From Candidatus Atribacter alterifermentans (lineage in GTDB: Bacteria > Atribacterota > Atribacteria > Atribacterales > Atribacteraceae), in the NCBI GenBank assembly GCA_012517635.1, contig JAAYUP010000281.1, positions 1 to 7,956 on the forward strand: a stretch of DNA of 7,956 nucleotides, written 5' to 3'. The notes below the pieces were generated by a model, which was given only the letters and a program-made list of their open reading frames with translations, searched no databases and was not told the origin of the DNA. Each line of letters begins with the position of its first letter. Position 1 is the stretch's first letter. Shown in pieces: positions 1 through 6,593 of the stretch. Both the position numbers and the translations under genes were made by a program.

Positions 1-409
1 ACAAAACACCCCCGAAGATTCTACTTTTCTTGTCAATTTCATGTTCGCATATGGAGACTCCCTTGTAGTTGGAACAGATGGTGGCTGGTGGTTACCACTT
101 GTCACCAGACGCAAAACTACGGTACCACCATTGACTTATGGCATGGAGACTGGGCTGTTTACCGATTATAAAGAGTGGATTAACTATCTCCCTGCTGAAG
201 TCAATACTAAGGGAATTCTTGACCCGGAGGTTTTATCGCTTTTAGGCGAACGAGGGGTTACCCATGTGTATATAGGGCAGCGCCACGGAATTGTAAATTA
301 TGGGGGGCCAAGCACTTTAAATCCTGAGGTAATCAAACAGGACCCCAACTTCCAACTTGTATATAACATGGACCGTGTCTGGATTTTTAAATTGCTATTG
401 AAGAGATAA
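1..409 (+). CDS. C-terminal part of a membrane glycosyltransferase-like protein (GT39/ArnT-type), 5' partial
   Basis: The reading frame is open to the left edge (first complete codon at base 2), so the ATG at 41 is internal and the gene begins upstream of the window; 135 residues are visible. The frame carries a block around GTDGGWWLPLVTRR, then PPLTYG, and later THVYIGQRHG and a closing LVYNMDRVWIFKL. From memory, this is the extracytoplasmic C-terminal tail typical of large polytopic GT39/ArnT-like proteins of Chloroflexota, which transfer a sugar from a polyprenyl-phosphate donor outside the membrane. The transmembrane part and the catalytic acidic residues are not in the window, so the enzymatic call rests only on the tail. 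The gene ends in TAA, followed by 270 bp before the next gene, so it is probably a separate transcript from the downstream operon, though in the same envelope-glycan locus. Alternative: a non-catalytic membrane protein with the same tail. Confidence 0.72.
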   Translation, partial: QNTPEDSTFLVNFMFAYGDSLVVGTDGGWWLPLVTRRKTTVPPLTYGMETGLFTDYKEWINYLPAEVNTKGILDPEVLSLLGERGVTHVYIGQRHGIVNYGGPSTLNPEVIKQDPNFQLVYNMDRVWIFKLLLKR

Positions 410-499
410 TTGACTTGTAGTACAACGAAATACAGGCAATTAGCCATTTTTGTCTCGCTTTTATAGAGATTAGTTCTGGCATTAGGTAGTTTTGGCCAT

Positions 500-522
500 T
501 TGGTAAGGGTATTTATTACCAA
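500..522. repeat. Small inverted repeat in the 410-679 spacer
   Basis: TTGGTAA (500-506) and TTACCAA (516-522) form a perfect 7-bp stem around a 9-base loop. No T-tract follows, so it is a poor intrinsic terminator; it could be an operator or chance. The rest of this 270-bp gap shows no credible gene and no clear -35/-10 pair. Confidence 0.3.
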
Positions 523-662
523 TAACCGCAACATCTACACCAAAACTGTGGCAACATATTATTTATATTGAAGCCACTAGAAATGGGTTTTGTTGATTAA
601 CAGAAGCGATATATATGGCGCTATTCGCAACCTGACTAAAATTCTTACGGTGGTATTGTGAT

Positions 663-667
663 GGAGG
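663..667 (+). promoter_or_regulatory. Ribosome binding site of the first glycosyltransferase
   Basis: GGAGG lies 12 bases before the ATG at 680. The spacing is somewhat long, but no other in-frame start lies closer, and the protein from 680 begins directly with the first beta-strand (MRVCYFGTY) expected of a GT-B enzyme. The ATG at 661 is out of frame. Confidence 0.55.
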
Positions 668-679
668 ATCCTTTAAGAT

Positions 680-1804
680 ATGCGTGTTTGTTATTTTGGC
701 ACATATCGTTCAAACTACTCTCGCAATCAGATGATGATTGAAGGATTAAGACAGGTTGGCGTTGATGTGATTGAATGCCATAGGCCTTTATGGAGAGGTT
801 TTGAAGACCGGGTCGCAATTGTGAATGGAGGATGGAAAAAACCCGCATTCTTGTGGCGAGTAATAAGGACGTATTCGGGTCTATTGGGGGAATTTTTTAA
901 ACTAAAAGATTATGATGTTATCATTGTAGGTTATCCTGGATATATTGATATTTTCGTTGCATATGTTCTTAGCTTGATTAAAAAGAAGCCTTTAATTTGG
1001 GATGTATTTAATTCGTTACACTTAATGATGACCGAACGTAGAGTTGGGACAACTAGTCCGCTAATGGTCAAATTTGTCAAACACTTAGAACGTTTCGCTT
1101 TCAGATTTCCAAGCCGGCTTATTCTTGACAATGAGGTTTTCATCGAGTGGTTTCAAAGAATTTATAATATCAATGTTGAACGATTTCGTACAGTTCCAAT
1201 TGGTGGTGATAACCGATACTTTTATCCAATTTTGGGCAAAAAAAAGCAAGACGAATTCTTCCGGGTCGTTTATTATGGAACATATATACCTAACCATGGG
1301 GTGGAGTATATCATTGGTGCGGCGCAATTGTTACAAGATGATCCAGAGATCCGTTTTGTAATGATTGGGAAAGGTCCAGATCGGGAGAAAGCTCAGAATT
1401 TAGTTTTGCAAGCTAATCTTAAAAATGTCGAGTTTATCGATTGGGTGGATTGGACCGAATTGGCCCAGTATATCGCTCAAATGGATGTTGTACTTGGAGC
1501 CTTTGGAATCTCAGAGCAGTTACTTCTCACCAATAATAATAAAATTTATGAGGCCTTTGCAATGTATAAGCCAGTCGTGAGTAGCAAATCGCCAGCTATG
1601 CCAGCGGTTCTGCAGCACGGTGTTCATATGTATATGTGTGATCGGGGCAACAGTATATCATTGGCAGAGGCTATCCGTACTTTAAAAAAAGATCCTGTGT
1701 TTTGCCAGGAAATTGCAAAACAAGGGAATTCAATTTTTAAAGAGTATTTTGATATAAAACATATTGGGCTCCGCTTATTAGAAATTGTTCAGGAAACATT
1801 ATGA
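680..1804 (+). CDS. GT4-family-like glycosyltransferase (GT-B fold)
   Basis: This 374-residue cytosolic or membrane-associated enzyme is predicted to transfer a sugar from a nucleotide-sugar donor to a growing lipid-linked or surface glycan. Residues 1-30 form the first strand and helix of the N-terminal Rossmann domain (MRVCYFGTY, then GLRQVGVDV). The C-terminal donor-binding domain begins near residue 196 with VVYYGTYIPNHG, followed by a strand and turn at 225-234 (RFVMIGKGPD), a W-x-x-x-x-x-x-Y helix region at 255-264, and the signature N287-K288-I-Y-E291-A followed by KPVV (297-300). That NK-x-YE block stands where GT4 enzymes place the donor-phosphate-binding lysine and second glutamate; the usual first glutamate of the E-x7-E motif is not at its normal position (a leucine lies there). 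Length is normal for the family. It is the first gene of a four-gene run and overlaps the next by ATGA, implying translational coupling. The exact sugar cannot be read from sequence. Confidence 0.88.
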   Translation: MRVCYFGTYRSNYSRNQMMIEGLRQVGVDVIECHRPLWRGFEDRVAIVNGGWKKPAFLWRVIRTYSGLLGEFFKLKDYDVIIVGYPGYIDIFVAYVLSLIKKKPLIWDVFNSLHLMMTERRVGTTSPLMVKFVKHLERFAFRFPSRLILDNEVFIEWFQRIYNINVERFRTVPIGGDNRYFYPILGKKKQDEFFRVVYYGTYIPNHGVEYIIGAAQLLQDDPEIRFVMIGKGPDREKAQNLVLQANLKNVEFIDWVDWTELAQYIAQMDVVLGAFGISEQLLLTNNNKIYEAFAMYKPVVSSKSPAMPAVLQHGVHMYMCDRGNSISLAEAIRTLKKDPVFCQEIAKQGNSIFKEYFDIKHIGLRLLEIVQETL

Positions 1805-3027
1805 AAAAAATTTTATTCCTTATAACCCAGGATCTAGAAAGTCCTTCTGGTTTGGGCCGATACTTACCAATGGCTAGAGAGATGGTTGCACTTGGTTTTT
1901 CTATTTCAATAGCTGCTCTTCACTCGAATTATGATTCTCTAAGAACAAAGCGTTTTCGTTTGGATGGTGTGGAAATCAACTATGTGGCGCAAATGCATGT
2001 AATAAAAAAGGGCAACCAGAAACAATATTACTCTTCAGTTAGATTACTTTTCATCACATTAAATGCATTTTTAAAGCTGCTAATCGCTGCACTGACTACA
2101 CCTGCAGATATTATCTACATTGGAAAGCCACATCCAATGAATAGTCTTTCTGGGTTACTGATGAAATATATTTTTCGAAAAACAGTATATCTAGATTGTG
2201 ATGATTACGAAATTGGTGTTAATCATTTTCAAAATGTATTGCAACAGAAAATAGTTAGTTTCTTCGAGCAGGTAATTCCACAGCTAGTTGATTACATAAC
2301 AACAAATACTTACTTTACTCGAAGCCGGCTATTAGCTATGGGGATACCTGCAACTAAAATATTCTACTTGCCGAATGGCGTGGATAGACAACGTTTTCAA
2401 GCCATAGAACTTGACCTGATTGAAAAAATTCGGTCAGATTTAGGTTTGGAGAGAAAAAGGGTTGTTGCTTACATTGGAACAATTGGCCTTTCCGCTCATC
2501 CAATTAATCTACTACTAGAGGCTTTTGTTAAAGTAGCCAGTGCCGTTCCAAATAGTATTCTTTTATTAGTTGGTGGAGGAGAAGACTATTCAAAAATGAA
2601 ATTAGAAGCCTGTAGATTAGGAATTGACAACAAAGTTCTCATGACAGGTCGAATACCTTCTGAAAAGGTGGGGATCTATTATAAGATTGCACATGTCTCA
2701 ATAGATCCTGTTTACGCGGATAATGCCGCCAAAGGTCGCTCACCTTTAAAGATGTTAGAAAGTTGGGTTTCTGAAGTGCCTTTTATAACATCGAATGTTG
2801 GTGACCGCACACTTCTTGCTGGCAACCCTCCAGCCGCTCTTTTTGCCAAACCAGGTGATGCTGATTCACTCGCAGAGGCTATTATCCGCGTGTTGTCATC
2901 TGAGAAATTATCCGCTGAACTTGTCAGGCTTGGAAGAGAGCGGGTGGAACAACTCTTTTGGGATCGAATTATGGCAAATTGCCAAAAAATTTTTACTAAA
3001 GACGATTTTGACAATAAGGGGTTGTAA
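1801..3027 (+). CDS. GT4-family glycosyltransferase, second of the pair
   Basis: This 408-residue GT-B glycosyltransferase has a glycine-rich loop near the N-terminus (SGLGRYLPMAREM, residues 16-28), which in GT4 enzymes contacts the donor or acceptor. The acceptor domain contains an acidic DCDDYE block (132-137). The domain linker ends in LPNGVD (190-195), the standard GT4 junction, after which the donor domain starts at VVAYIGTIGL (221-230), continues with LLLVGGGED (254-262) and has R313-S-P-L-K317-M-L-E320, the usual lysine/glutamate donor-binding motif. The stretch DPVYADNAAKGRSPLK is typical of capsule or glycolipid transferases. Its ATG lies inside the stop of the preceding gene (ATGA, 4-bp overlap), with AGGAA about 5 bases upstream as ribosome binding site. 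The next gene starts 2-5 bp later. The two transferases probably add successive sugars; their specificities are unknown. Confidence 0.9.
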   Translation: MKKILFLITQDLESPSGLGRYLPMAREMVALGFSISIAALHSNYDSLRTKRFRLDGVEINYVAQMHVIKKGNQKQYYSSVRLLFITLNAFLKLLIAALTTPADIIYIGKPHPMNSLSGLLMKYIFRKTVYLDCDDYEIGVNHFQNVLQQKIVSFFEQVIPQLVDYITTNTYFTRSRLLAMGIPATKIFYLPNGVDRQRFQAIELDLIEKIRSDLGLERKRVVAYIGTIGLSAHPINLLLEAFVKVASAVPNSILLLVGGGEDYSKMKLEACRLGIDNKVLMTGRIPSEKVGIYYKIAHVSIDPVYADNAAKGRSPLKMLESWVSEVPFITSNVGDRTLLAGNPPAALFAKPGDADSLAEAIIRVLSSEKLSAELVRLGRERVEQLFWDRIMANCQKIFTKDDFDNKGL

Positions 3028-3032
3028 AGTTG

Positions 3033-3833
3033 ATGTCAAATAAAAAGGCTTCCCAACAATCGGTTCCCCCAGATGCTTACACGCGGGAGTATTTTGAGGT
3101 ACATTGTGAAGGTTATGAGGAGTATAAAATTTCTCAAGGGAGAAGTTTATCTTCGCGCCTTGTCGCAGCGATGGATCTGGCTGATTTGAAAGAGGGTATG
3201 CGAGTTCTCGATATTGGTTGTGGCCGAGGGGAAATTCTTCTTCATAGTGCCCTTTTGGGTGCAAATGCCTGGGGAATAGATTATGCACCTGTTGCGTTAG
3301 AACTGGCCAAAGAAACAATCTCTCTTTCAAATTCTAGCTCATCTGGTCGAATGGGTCTTATACAAAGTGCAGCGGAGATACTACCTTTTTGTAATAGCTC
3401 AATTGATGTGGTTTTTATGTTGGATGTAGTCGAGCATTTGTATCCAAATGAACTAGAAACAGCCCTAACAGAGGTGAAGCGCGTACTGCGCCCCGGTGGG
3501 AGAATTGTAGTTCATACTATGCCTAATCTATGGTATTACGGTGTTGGGTACCCTCTATACCGGATACTTCAGGGGTTGCGTGGTAATAAGTTGCCTTCAA
3601 ATCCTCGGTTACGTTTTAATTATTCGCACGTGCATGTTTACGAACAAACGCCGATTAGTTTGTATCGGAATCTTTCAAAGATTGGATTCAAAACAAAGGT
3701 TTGGGTGAAATCCCACCAATCCTATGGATATGAACGGAATAGATTAGTACGCTTCGGAATGATAATACTTTCCCATCTCTTTCCATTTAGATATATTTTT
3801 GCCAACGATATTTTTGCTGTGGCGATTAAGTGA
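3033..3833 (+). CDS. Class I SAM-dependent methyltransferase
   Basis: The 266-residue protein carries all hallmarks of the class I (Methyltransf_11/25-type) Rossmann fold: motif I VLDIGCGRGE (58-67) binds the SAM carboxypropyl and ribose region, GIDYAP (81-86) ends strand 2 with the acidic ribose-binding residue, MLDVVEHL (129-136) is motif IV, and VLRPGGRIVV (151-160) is motif VI. The C-terminal 100 residues, rich in Tyr and Arg, form a substrate cap with no recognisable specificity signature. The start is ambiguous by one codon: TTG at 3030 is followed immediately by ATG at 3033. The Shine-Dalgarno AAGGGG (3016-3021) is 8 bases from the TTG and 11 from the ATG; I chose the ATG. Its position between glycosyltransferases and a lipid-flippase-like protein suggests methylation of a sugar or lipid-linked intermediate, as in O-methylated surface glycans, but small-molecule or quinone-type substrates cannot be excluded. 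Confidence 0.88.
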   Translation: MSNKKASQQSVPPDAYTREYFEVHCEGYEEYKISQGRSLSSRLVAAMDLADLKEGMRVLDIGCGRGEILLHSALLGANAWGIDYAPVALELAKETISLSNSSSSGRMGLIQSAAEILPFCNSSIDVVFMLDVVEHLYPNELETALTEVKRVLRPGGRIVVHTMPNLWYYGVGYPLYRILQGLRGNKLPSNPRLRFNYSHVHVYEQTPISLYRNLSKIGFKTKVWVKSHQSYGYERNRLVRFGMIILSHLFPFRYIFANDIFAVAIK

Positions 3834-3840
3834 AGAAGAT

Positions 3841-4776
3841 ATGGAACATCCAATAAGGGATAATCTAGCACAGCACGTCGGTAAATATATTTTTGTATTT
3901 ATCTTGATATTCGTCCTGGGGGTGGTTGTTATTGTTGTATATCGAGAGTGGGATACCTTTTCTACTTTCAACTGGAAAATAAATATTCCCTTTCTACTCT
4001 TAAGTGCAATATTGCATGGTTTCTCAGTTTCCTCTAACTGTTTTGCATGGCATTTGATGGTTAAGCATTTTTCAAAAGAAGTTTCGTGGAGAACAAACCT
4101 ATACATTTTTGGCGTTTCCACTTTAGCCCGCAGGATTCCAATGCCAATTTGGTATCTTGGTAGTCGGTTGGCGCTCTATCCCCCAAAAGGGATTTCTACT
4201 CAGATTGTTACGGTTGCTAGTGCTTTTGAAGCGGTATTTTTGGGTTTAAGTGGAGCGCTACTGTCGCTTTTGTTTCTTATGTTATATCCTTCTCTTACAA
4301 ATGCGATACCCAGTTTTGTGGTATTGGTTACTGTTTGTGTGGTTTTAGCACTACTTCTAATTGCTGGCTTTCATCCCACTCTATTCCTTCGAATACTAAA
4401 CTGGTTCCTTGATCGAGTTAAAAAAGAACCACTTAATTCTTCTGTCAGCCGTTCCAAAATGCTTACTTGGTTATTGGTTTATATTTTTGCATGGTTATTT
4501 GAGGGCGTTGCAATTTTTTTTGTGTTTTCTGGCCTTACGGGTATTTCTCAGAATTTTTATTTTGCCGTTGGAATCGGGATACTCTCGACCTTTGTTGGCA
4601 TCATCGCACAGTTATTGCCAGCCGGGTTTGGGTTGAAAGAACTCTCTCTCAGCCTATTAGTCAGTGGCTGGCTTCCTTTATCAGTAGGATTAGCTGTGGC
4701 AGTCATTTATCGATTAATTGTTACATTGCTGGAACTTGTTTTCGCGCTTGGTACACGAGCAATAGGAGATAGATAA
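3841..4776 (+). CDS. YbhN/AglD-type LPG-synthase transmembrane-domain protein (flippase-like)
   Basis: This is a 311-residue integral inner-membrane protein with about seven to nine hydrophobic segments (roughly 16-34, 48-66, 122-148, 157-177, 208-230, 238-260 and 280-304). Two family landmarks are visible: R97-R98-I-P-M-P-I-W104-Y-L-G-S-R109, matching the conserved R-x-P-x-x-x-W-Y-x-x-x-R region, and LLPAGFGLKELSLSLL (258-273), matching the LPAGxGxxE signature of the lysylphosphatidylglycerol-synthase TM family (UPF0104). The aminoacyl-transfer domain of true MprF enzymes is absent, so lysyl-lipid synthesis is not supported. Related stand-alone proteins in glycan loci are thought to handle or flip lipid-linked sugars. 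The start at 3841 is preferred over the in-frame ATG at 3799 because it lies 7 bp after the upstream stop, has a purine-rich AAGAAG just before it, and avoids a 35-bp overlap. It is the last gene of the operon. Confidence 0.85.
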   Translation: MEHPIRDNLAQHVGKYIFVFILIFVLGVVVIVVYREWDTFSTFNWKINIPFLLLSAILHGFSVSSNCFAWHLMVKHFSKEVSWRTNLYIFGVSTLARRIPMPIWYLGSRLALYPPKGISTQIVTVASAFEAVFLGLSGALLSLLFLMLYPSLTNAIPSFVVLVTVCVVLALLLIAGFHPTLFLRILNWFLDRVKKEPLNSSVSRSKMLTWLLVYIFAWLFEGVAIFFVFSGLTGISQNFYFAVGIGILSTFVGIIAQLLPAGFGLKELSLSLLVSGWLPLSVGLAVAVIYRLIVTLLELVFALGTRAIGDR

Positions 4777-4799
4777 TAGGTGATAATACGAAAGAATTA

Positions 4800-4829
4800 T
4801 TGAATAACTAGAATGTGTGTGGATATAAT
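4800..4829 (+). promoter_or_regulatory. Sigma-70-type promoter of the secreted-protein gene
   Basis: TTGAAT (4800-4805) is followed after 18 bases by a perfect TATAAT (4824-4829). Transcription would begin near 4836, downstream of the in-frame ATG at 4813, giving a 5' leader of about 28 bases before the ATG at 4864. This marks the end of the upstream glycan operon and a separately regulated gene. No operator or hairpin is visible in the leader. Confidence 0.65.
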
Positions 4830-4854
4830 GAGACAACAAATAACCCATGTGTTT

Positions 4855-4859
4855 GGAGG
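4855..4859 (+). promoter_or_regulatory. Ribosome binding site that decides the start at 4864
   Basis: GGAGG lies 4 bases before the ATG at 4864. Together with the promoter at 4800-4829 and the signal peptide beginning at 4864, it argues against the upstream in-frame ATG at 4813. Confidence 0.75.
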
Positions 4860-4863
4860 CAAA

Positions 4864-6438
4864 ATGAAAAAGAAATTGAAGTTCTCTATCGTAATTTCTA
4901 CTCTATTGATTTTAGTCTTATCAACCATGACGTCAGCCCAGTACAGTGGCTATGATTGGGGGACTGCCTACCAGGTGGTAAATATCTCCGATGCGGAAAC
5001 CGACATCATGGTTACCTTTTATAATAGTAACGGAGAACAGGCAGGAGACGAAAGGTATTTCCAAGATGTCCAGCCGCTTGGCTCTGAATTGATTGTACAG
5101 AAGAAGGATGATACTACTCTTGGGCCTGGCTCATATTCAGCTATCGTATCTTCCGGGCTTCCCATCGCGGCAATTGTGAACCAGCAACTCTATCCGCCTA
5201 ACTCAACTAATCCTCAGCCACCATTTTCCAGCTATTCAGGTATTGACAGAGGTGGCAGGACGATTTACTTACCCGCTGTCATGTATAATTATTACGGTTT
5301 TTATACCGAAATGTTCATTATGAATATAGGAACTGGTGATGCGACTGTAACGGTAGATTATTATCCTACCACTATCGACGGATTGATCACCGGAGCAAGT
5401 GGTCAGAGTTCAACTAATATCACCATTAAAGCTAATTCAAGTTACAAGCTTAGCCAACAGACGATGTCTAATCTGGGAGCTCCGAATCAAGCAGGTTATG
5501 ATGTCGGCAAGTTCCTGGGTAGTGCTATTGTGAAATCGCCCAACCAGGATATTGCGGTAGTGGTTAATGAGCATAATCCGGCTCAGAAAAAACTATTGAC
5601 CTACAATGGTTTTGTTGAGGGGTCAACGTCAGTAGCTCTGCCAGTTCATATGCGTACATTCTATGATTATTATACGGCGCTAACAATCCTGAACACTAGC
5701 GATACGGATACCGCCTGCGTACGAATTACATATACGCCAGCAACTGACCAGACACAGTTAGCGACGGTTGGTGGAGTTGCTGCCACACCTGAGCCTGTTG
5801 TTGTTGAACACACTATTCAGCCGCTAAAATCTATTATGAGATTTGATGGCTATACGGCAAAAGATGAACAGAGCGATCTTGATGATGATGCCCCGGTTAG
5901 CTATAGCCAATTCTATGGCTCTGTTCTTGTAGAATCAATTACGAACAGCACTTGTACTACGGCACCTGCCCTTGTTGCGATTATGAATGTGGAGTCGCAA
6001 CGTACCAAGAGTAGTCAAGCTGGCTCTTACAATGGCATAGCTCTCTCATCTGCATCTAATACGGTAATAGCTCCGATTATCTTGGCTGACTACTATAGCT
6101 ATTACACTAACCTTACAATTCAAAATGTTACCGGTAACTCGGGAACCTGTACATTCGAATATACTTCTGCTGATGGGAGTGCAAAACCGGGTTTGACTAA
6201 GAGTTACTCTCATGCGATGGCTGCGAATGGTTCCATTACGATTTATGAGGGTAGAAAAGGTGCTGTACGTGGTGATGTGATTACGGATGTCTTCTGGCAG
6301 ACTTCAACAAGTACAGCTTTTATCGGTGCGGCAGAGATCACCTGTGACAACGGTATACAAATAGTTGGGTTTACGAATGAGGAAAGAGACATCCTTTATA
6401 CCGACTCGATGTACACGTTCAACACAATCAATAAATAG
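4864..6438 (+). CDS. Secreted protein of four repeated beta-rich modules
   Basis: I do not recognise a named function. The 524-residue protein starts with a Sec signal peptide: KKKLK n-region, hydrophobic core 7-22, predicted cleavage after T-S-A25. The mature chain is rich in Asn, Thr, Ser and Tyr and contains four copies of a module. Each opens with an aromatic cluster and a conserved Thr six residues before an Asn (T34/N40, T148/N154, T271/N277, T415/N421), followed by alternating strands of the type ATVTVDYY. Each ends in a strand of the AxVVNE or IVNQ type (N106, N235, N375, N505). YNGF or YNGI occurs after modules 2 and 3, and LPAV, LPVH or APII introduces modules 2-4. Cysteines occur only in modules 3 and 4 (C285/C364, C429/C494). 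There is no sortase motif, C-terminal helix or catalytic motif, so the protein is released or held non-covalently. Similar proteins occur, from memory, in Anaerolineae. The role may be adhesive or structural (inference). Confidence 0.85.
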   Translation: MKKKLKFSIVISTLLILVLSTMTSAQYSGYDWGTAYQVVNISDAETDIMVTFYNSNGEQAGDERYFQDVQPLGSELIVQKKDDTTLGPGSYSAIVSSGLPIAAIVNQQLYPPNSTNPQPPFSSYSGIDRGGRTIYLPAVMYNYYGFYTEMFIMNIGTGDATVTVDYYPTTIDGLITGASGQSSTNITIKANSSYKLSQQTMSNLGAPNQAGYDVGKFLGSAIVKSPNQDIAVVVNEHNPAQKKLLTYNGFVEGSTSVALPVHMRTFYDYYTALTILNTSDTDTACVRITYTPATDQTQLATVGGVAATPEPVVVEHTIQPLKSIMRFDGYTAKDEQSDLDDDAPVSYSQFYGSVLVESITNSTCTTAPALVAIMNVESQRTKSSQAGSYNGIALSSASNTVIAPIILADYYSYYTNLTIQNVTGNSGTCTFEYTSADGSAKPGLTKSYSHAMAANGSITIYEGRKGAVRGDVITDVFWQTSTSTAFIGAAEITCDNGIQIVGFTNEERDILYTDSMYTFNTINK

Positions 6439-6444
6439 ATACCT

Positions 6445-6523
6445 GATCTAACGTTTTCTCGTCGCGGTTCTGGTTGTTTAGATTGGATCAACCACCAAAA
6501 TCAGGAGAAAACAAATTAGGATC
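6445..6523 (+). other. Long imperfect stem-loop in the 6439-6593 spacer
   Basis: GATCTAA (6445-6451) can pair with TTAG-G-ATC (6516-6523) with one bulged G. After a small internal loop, GTTTTCTC (6453-6460) pairs perfectly with GAGAAAAC (6505-6512). Inside this, TGGTTG (6471-6476) can pair with CAACCA (6489-6494). The structure begins 7 bases after the stop of the secreted-protein gene. It may be a 3'-end stabiliser, part of a leader for the downstream lipoprotein gene, or a small RNA; pairing alone does not distinguish these. Confidence 0.5.
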
Positions 6524-6528
6524 ATGAA

Positions 6529-6573
6529 GGATAAAGATCAGGCTATCGATCGATAGCCTGATCTCTTCTATCC
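6529..6573 (+). terminator. Perfect 28-bp palindrome forming a strong hairpin; possible terminator
   Basis: Bases 6536-6563 are a perfect palindrome, folding as a 12-bp stem with a GATC loop. Flanking GGATA (6529-6533) and TATCC (6569-6573) can extend the helix across a small internal loop (AA against TCTTC). The bases after the core stem are TCTTCT rather than a run of T, so intrinsic termination would be weak. The hairpin sits 21 bases upstream of the next start codon, where it could instead influence translation or RNA stability of the lipoprotein gene. A protein-binding operator is also possible, given the perfect DNA symmetry. Confidence 0.5.
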
Positions 6574-6593
6574 GAAAGGGATGATGGTAAGTT

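Noticed and set aside
416..450. Terminator after the first gene (TTGTA-G-TACAA palindrome, and GGC-AATTA-GCC followed by ATTTTT)
   Set aside because: Stems are only 5 and 3 bp and the first has a one-base loop, too weak to call a terminator.
410..679. Possible promoters in the spacer before the glycosyltransferase operon, e.g. TTGACT at 410-415, TTGGCC (492-497) with TATTAC (514-519), TATATT at 564-569
   Set aside because: None combines a good -35 and -10 at 16-18 bp spacing; the operon must have a promoter here or upstream, but I cannot place it.
2908..3330. 140-codon open frame on the minus strand across the junction of the second glycosyltransferase and the methyltransferase
   Set aside because: It lies antisense to two clearly real genes, has no recognisable domain and low-complexity composition; a shadow frame.
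3799..3840. Upstream ATG extending the membrane protein by 14 residues
   Set aside because: It would overlap the methyltransferase by 35 bp, and those residues are simply the methyltransferase end in another frame; the ATG at 3841 fits operon spacing better.
3744..4121. 125-codon open frame on the minus strand
   Set aside because: Antisense to the methyltransferase end and the membrane protein start, with no family features or ribosome binding site.
3841..4776. Lysylphosphatidylglycerol synthase (MprF) as the product name
   Set aside because: Only the transmembrane flippase-like domain is present; the soluble aminoacyl-transferase domain is missing.
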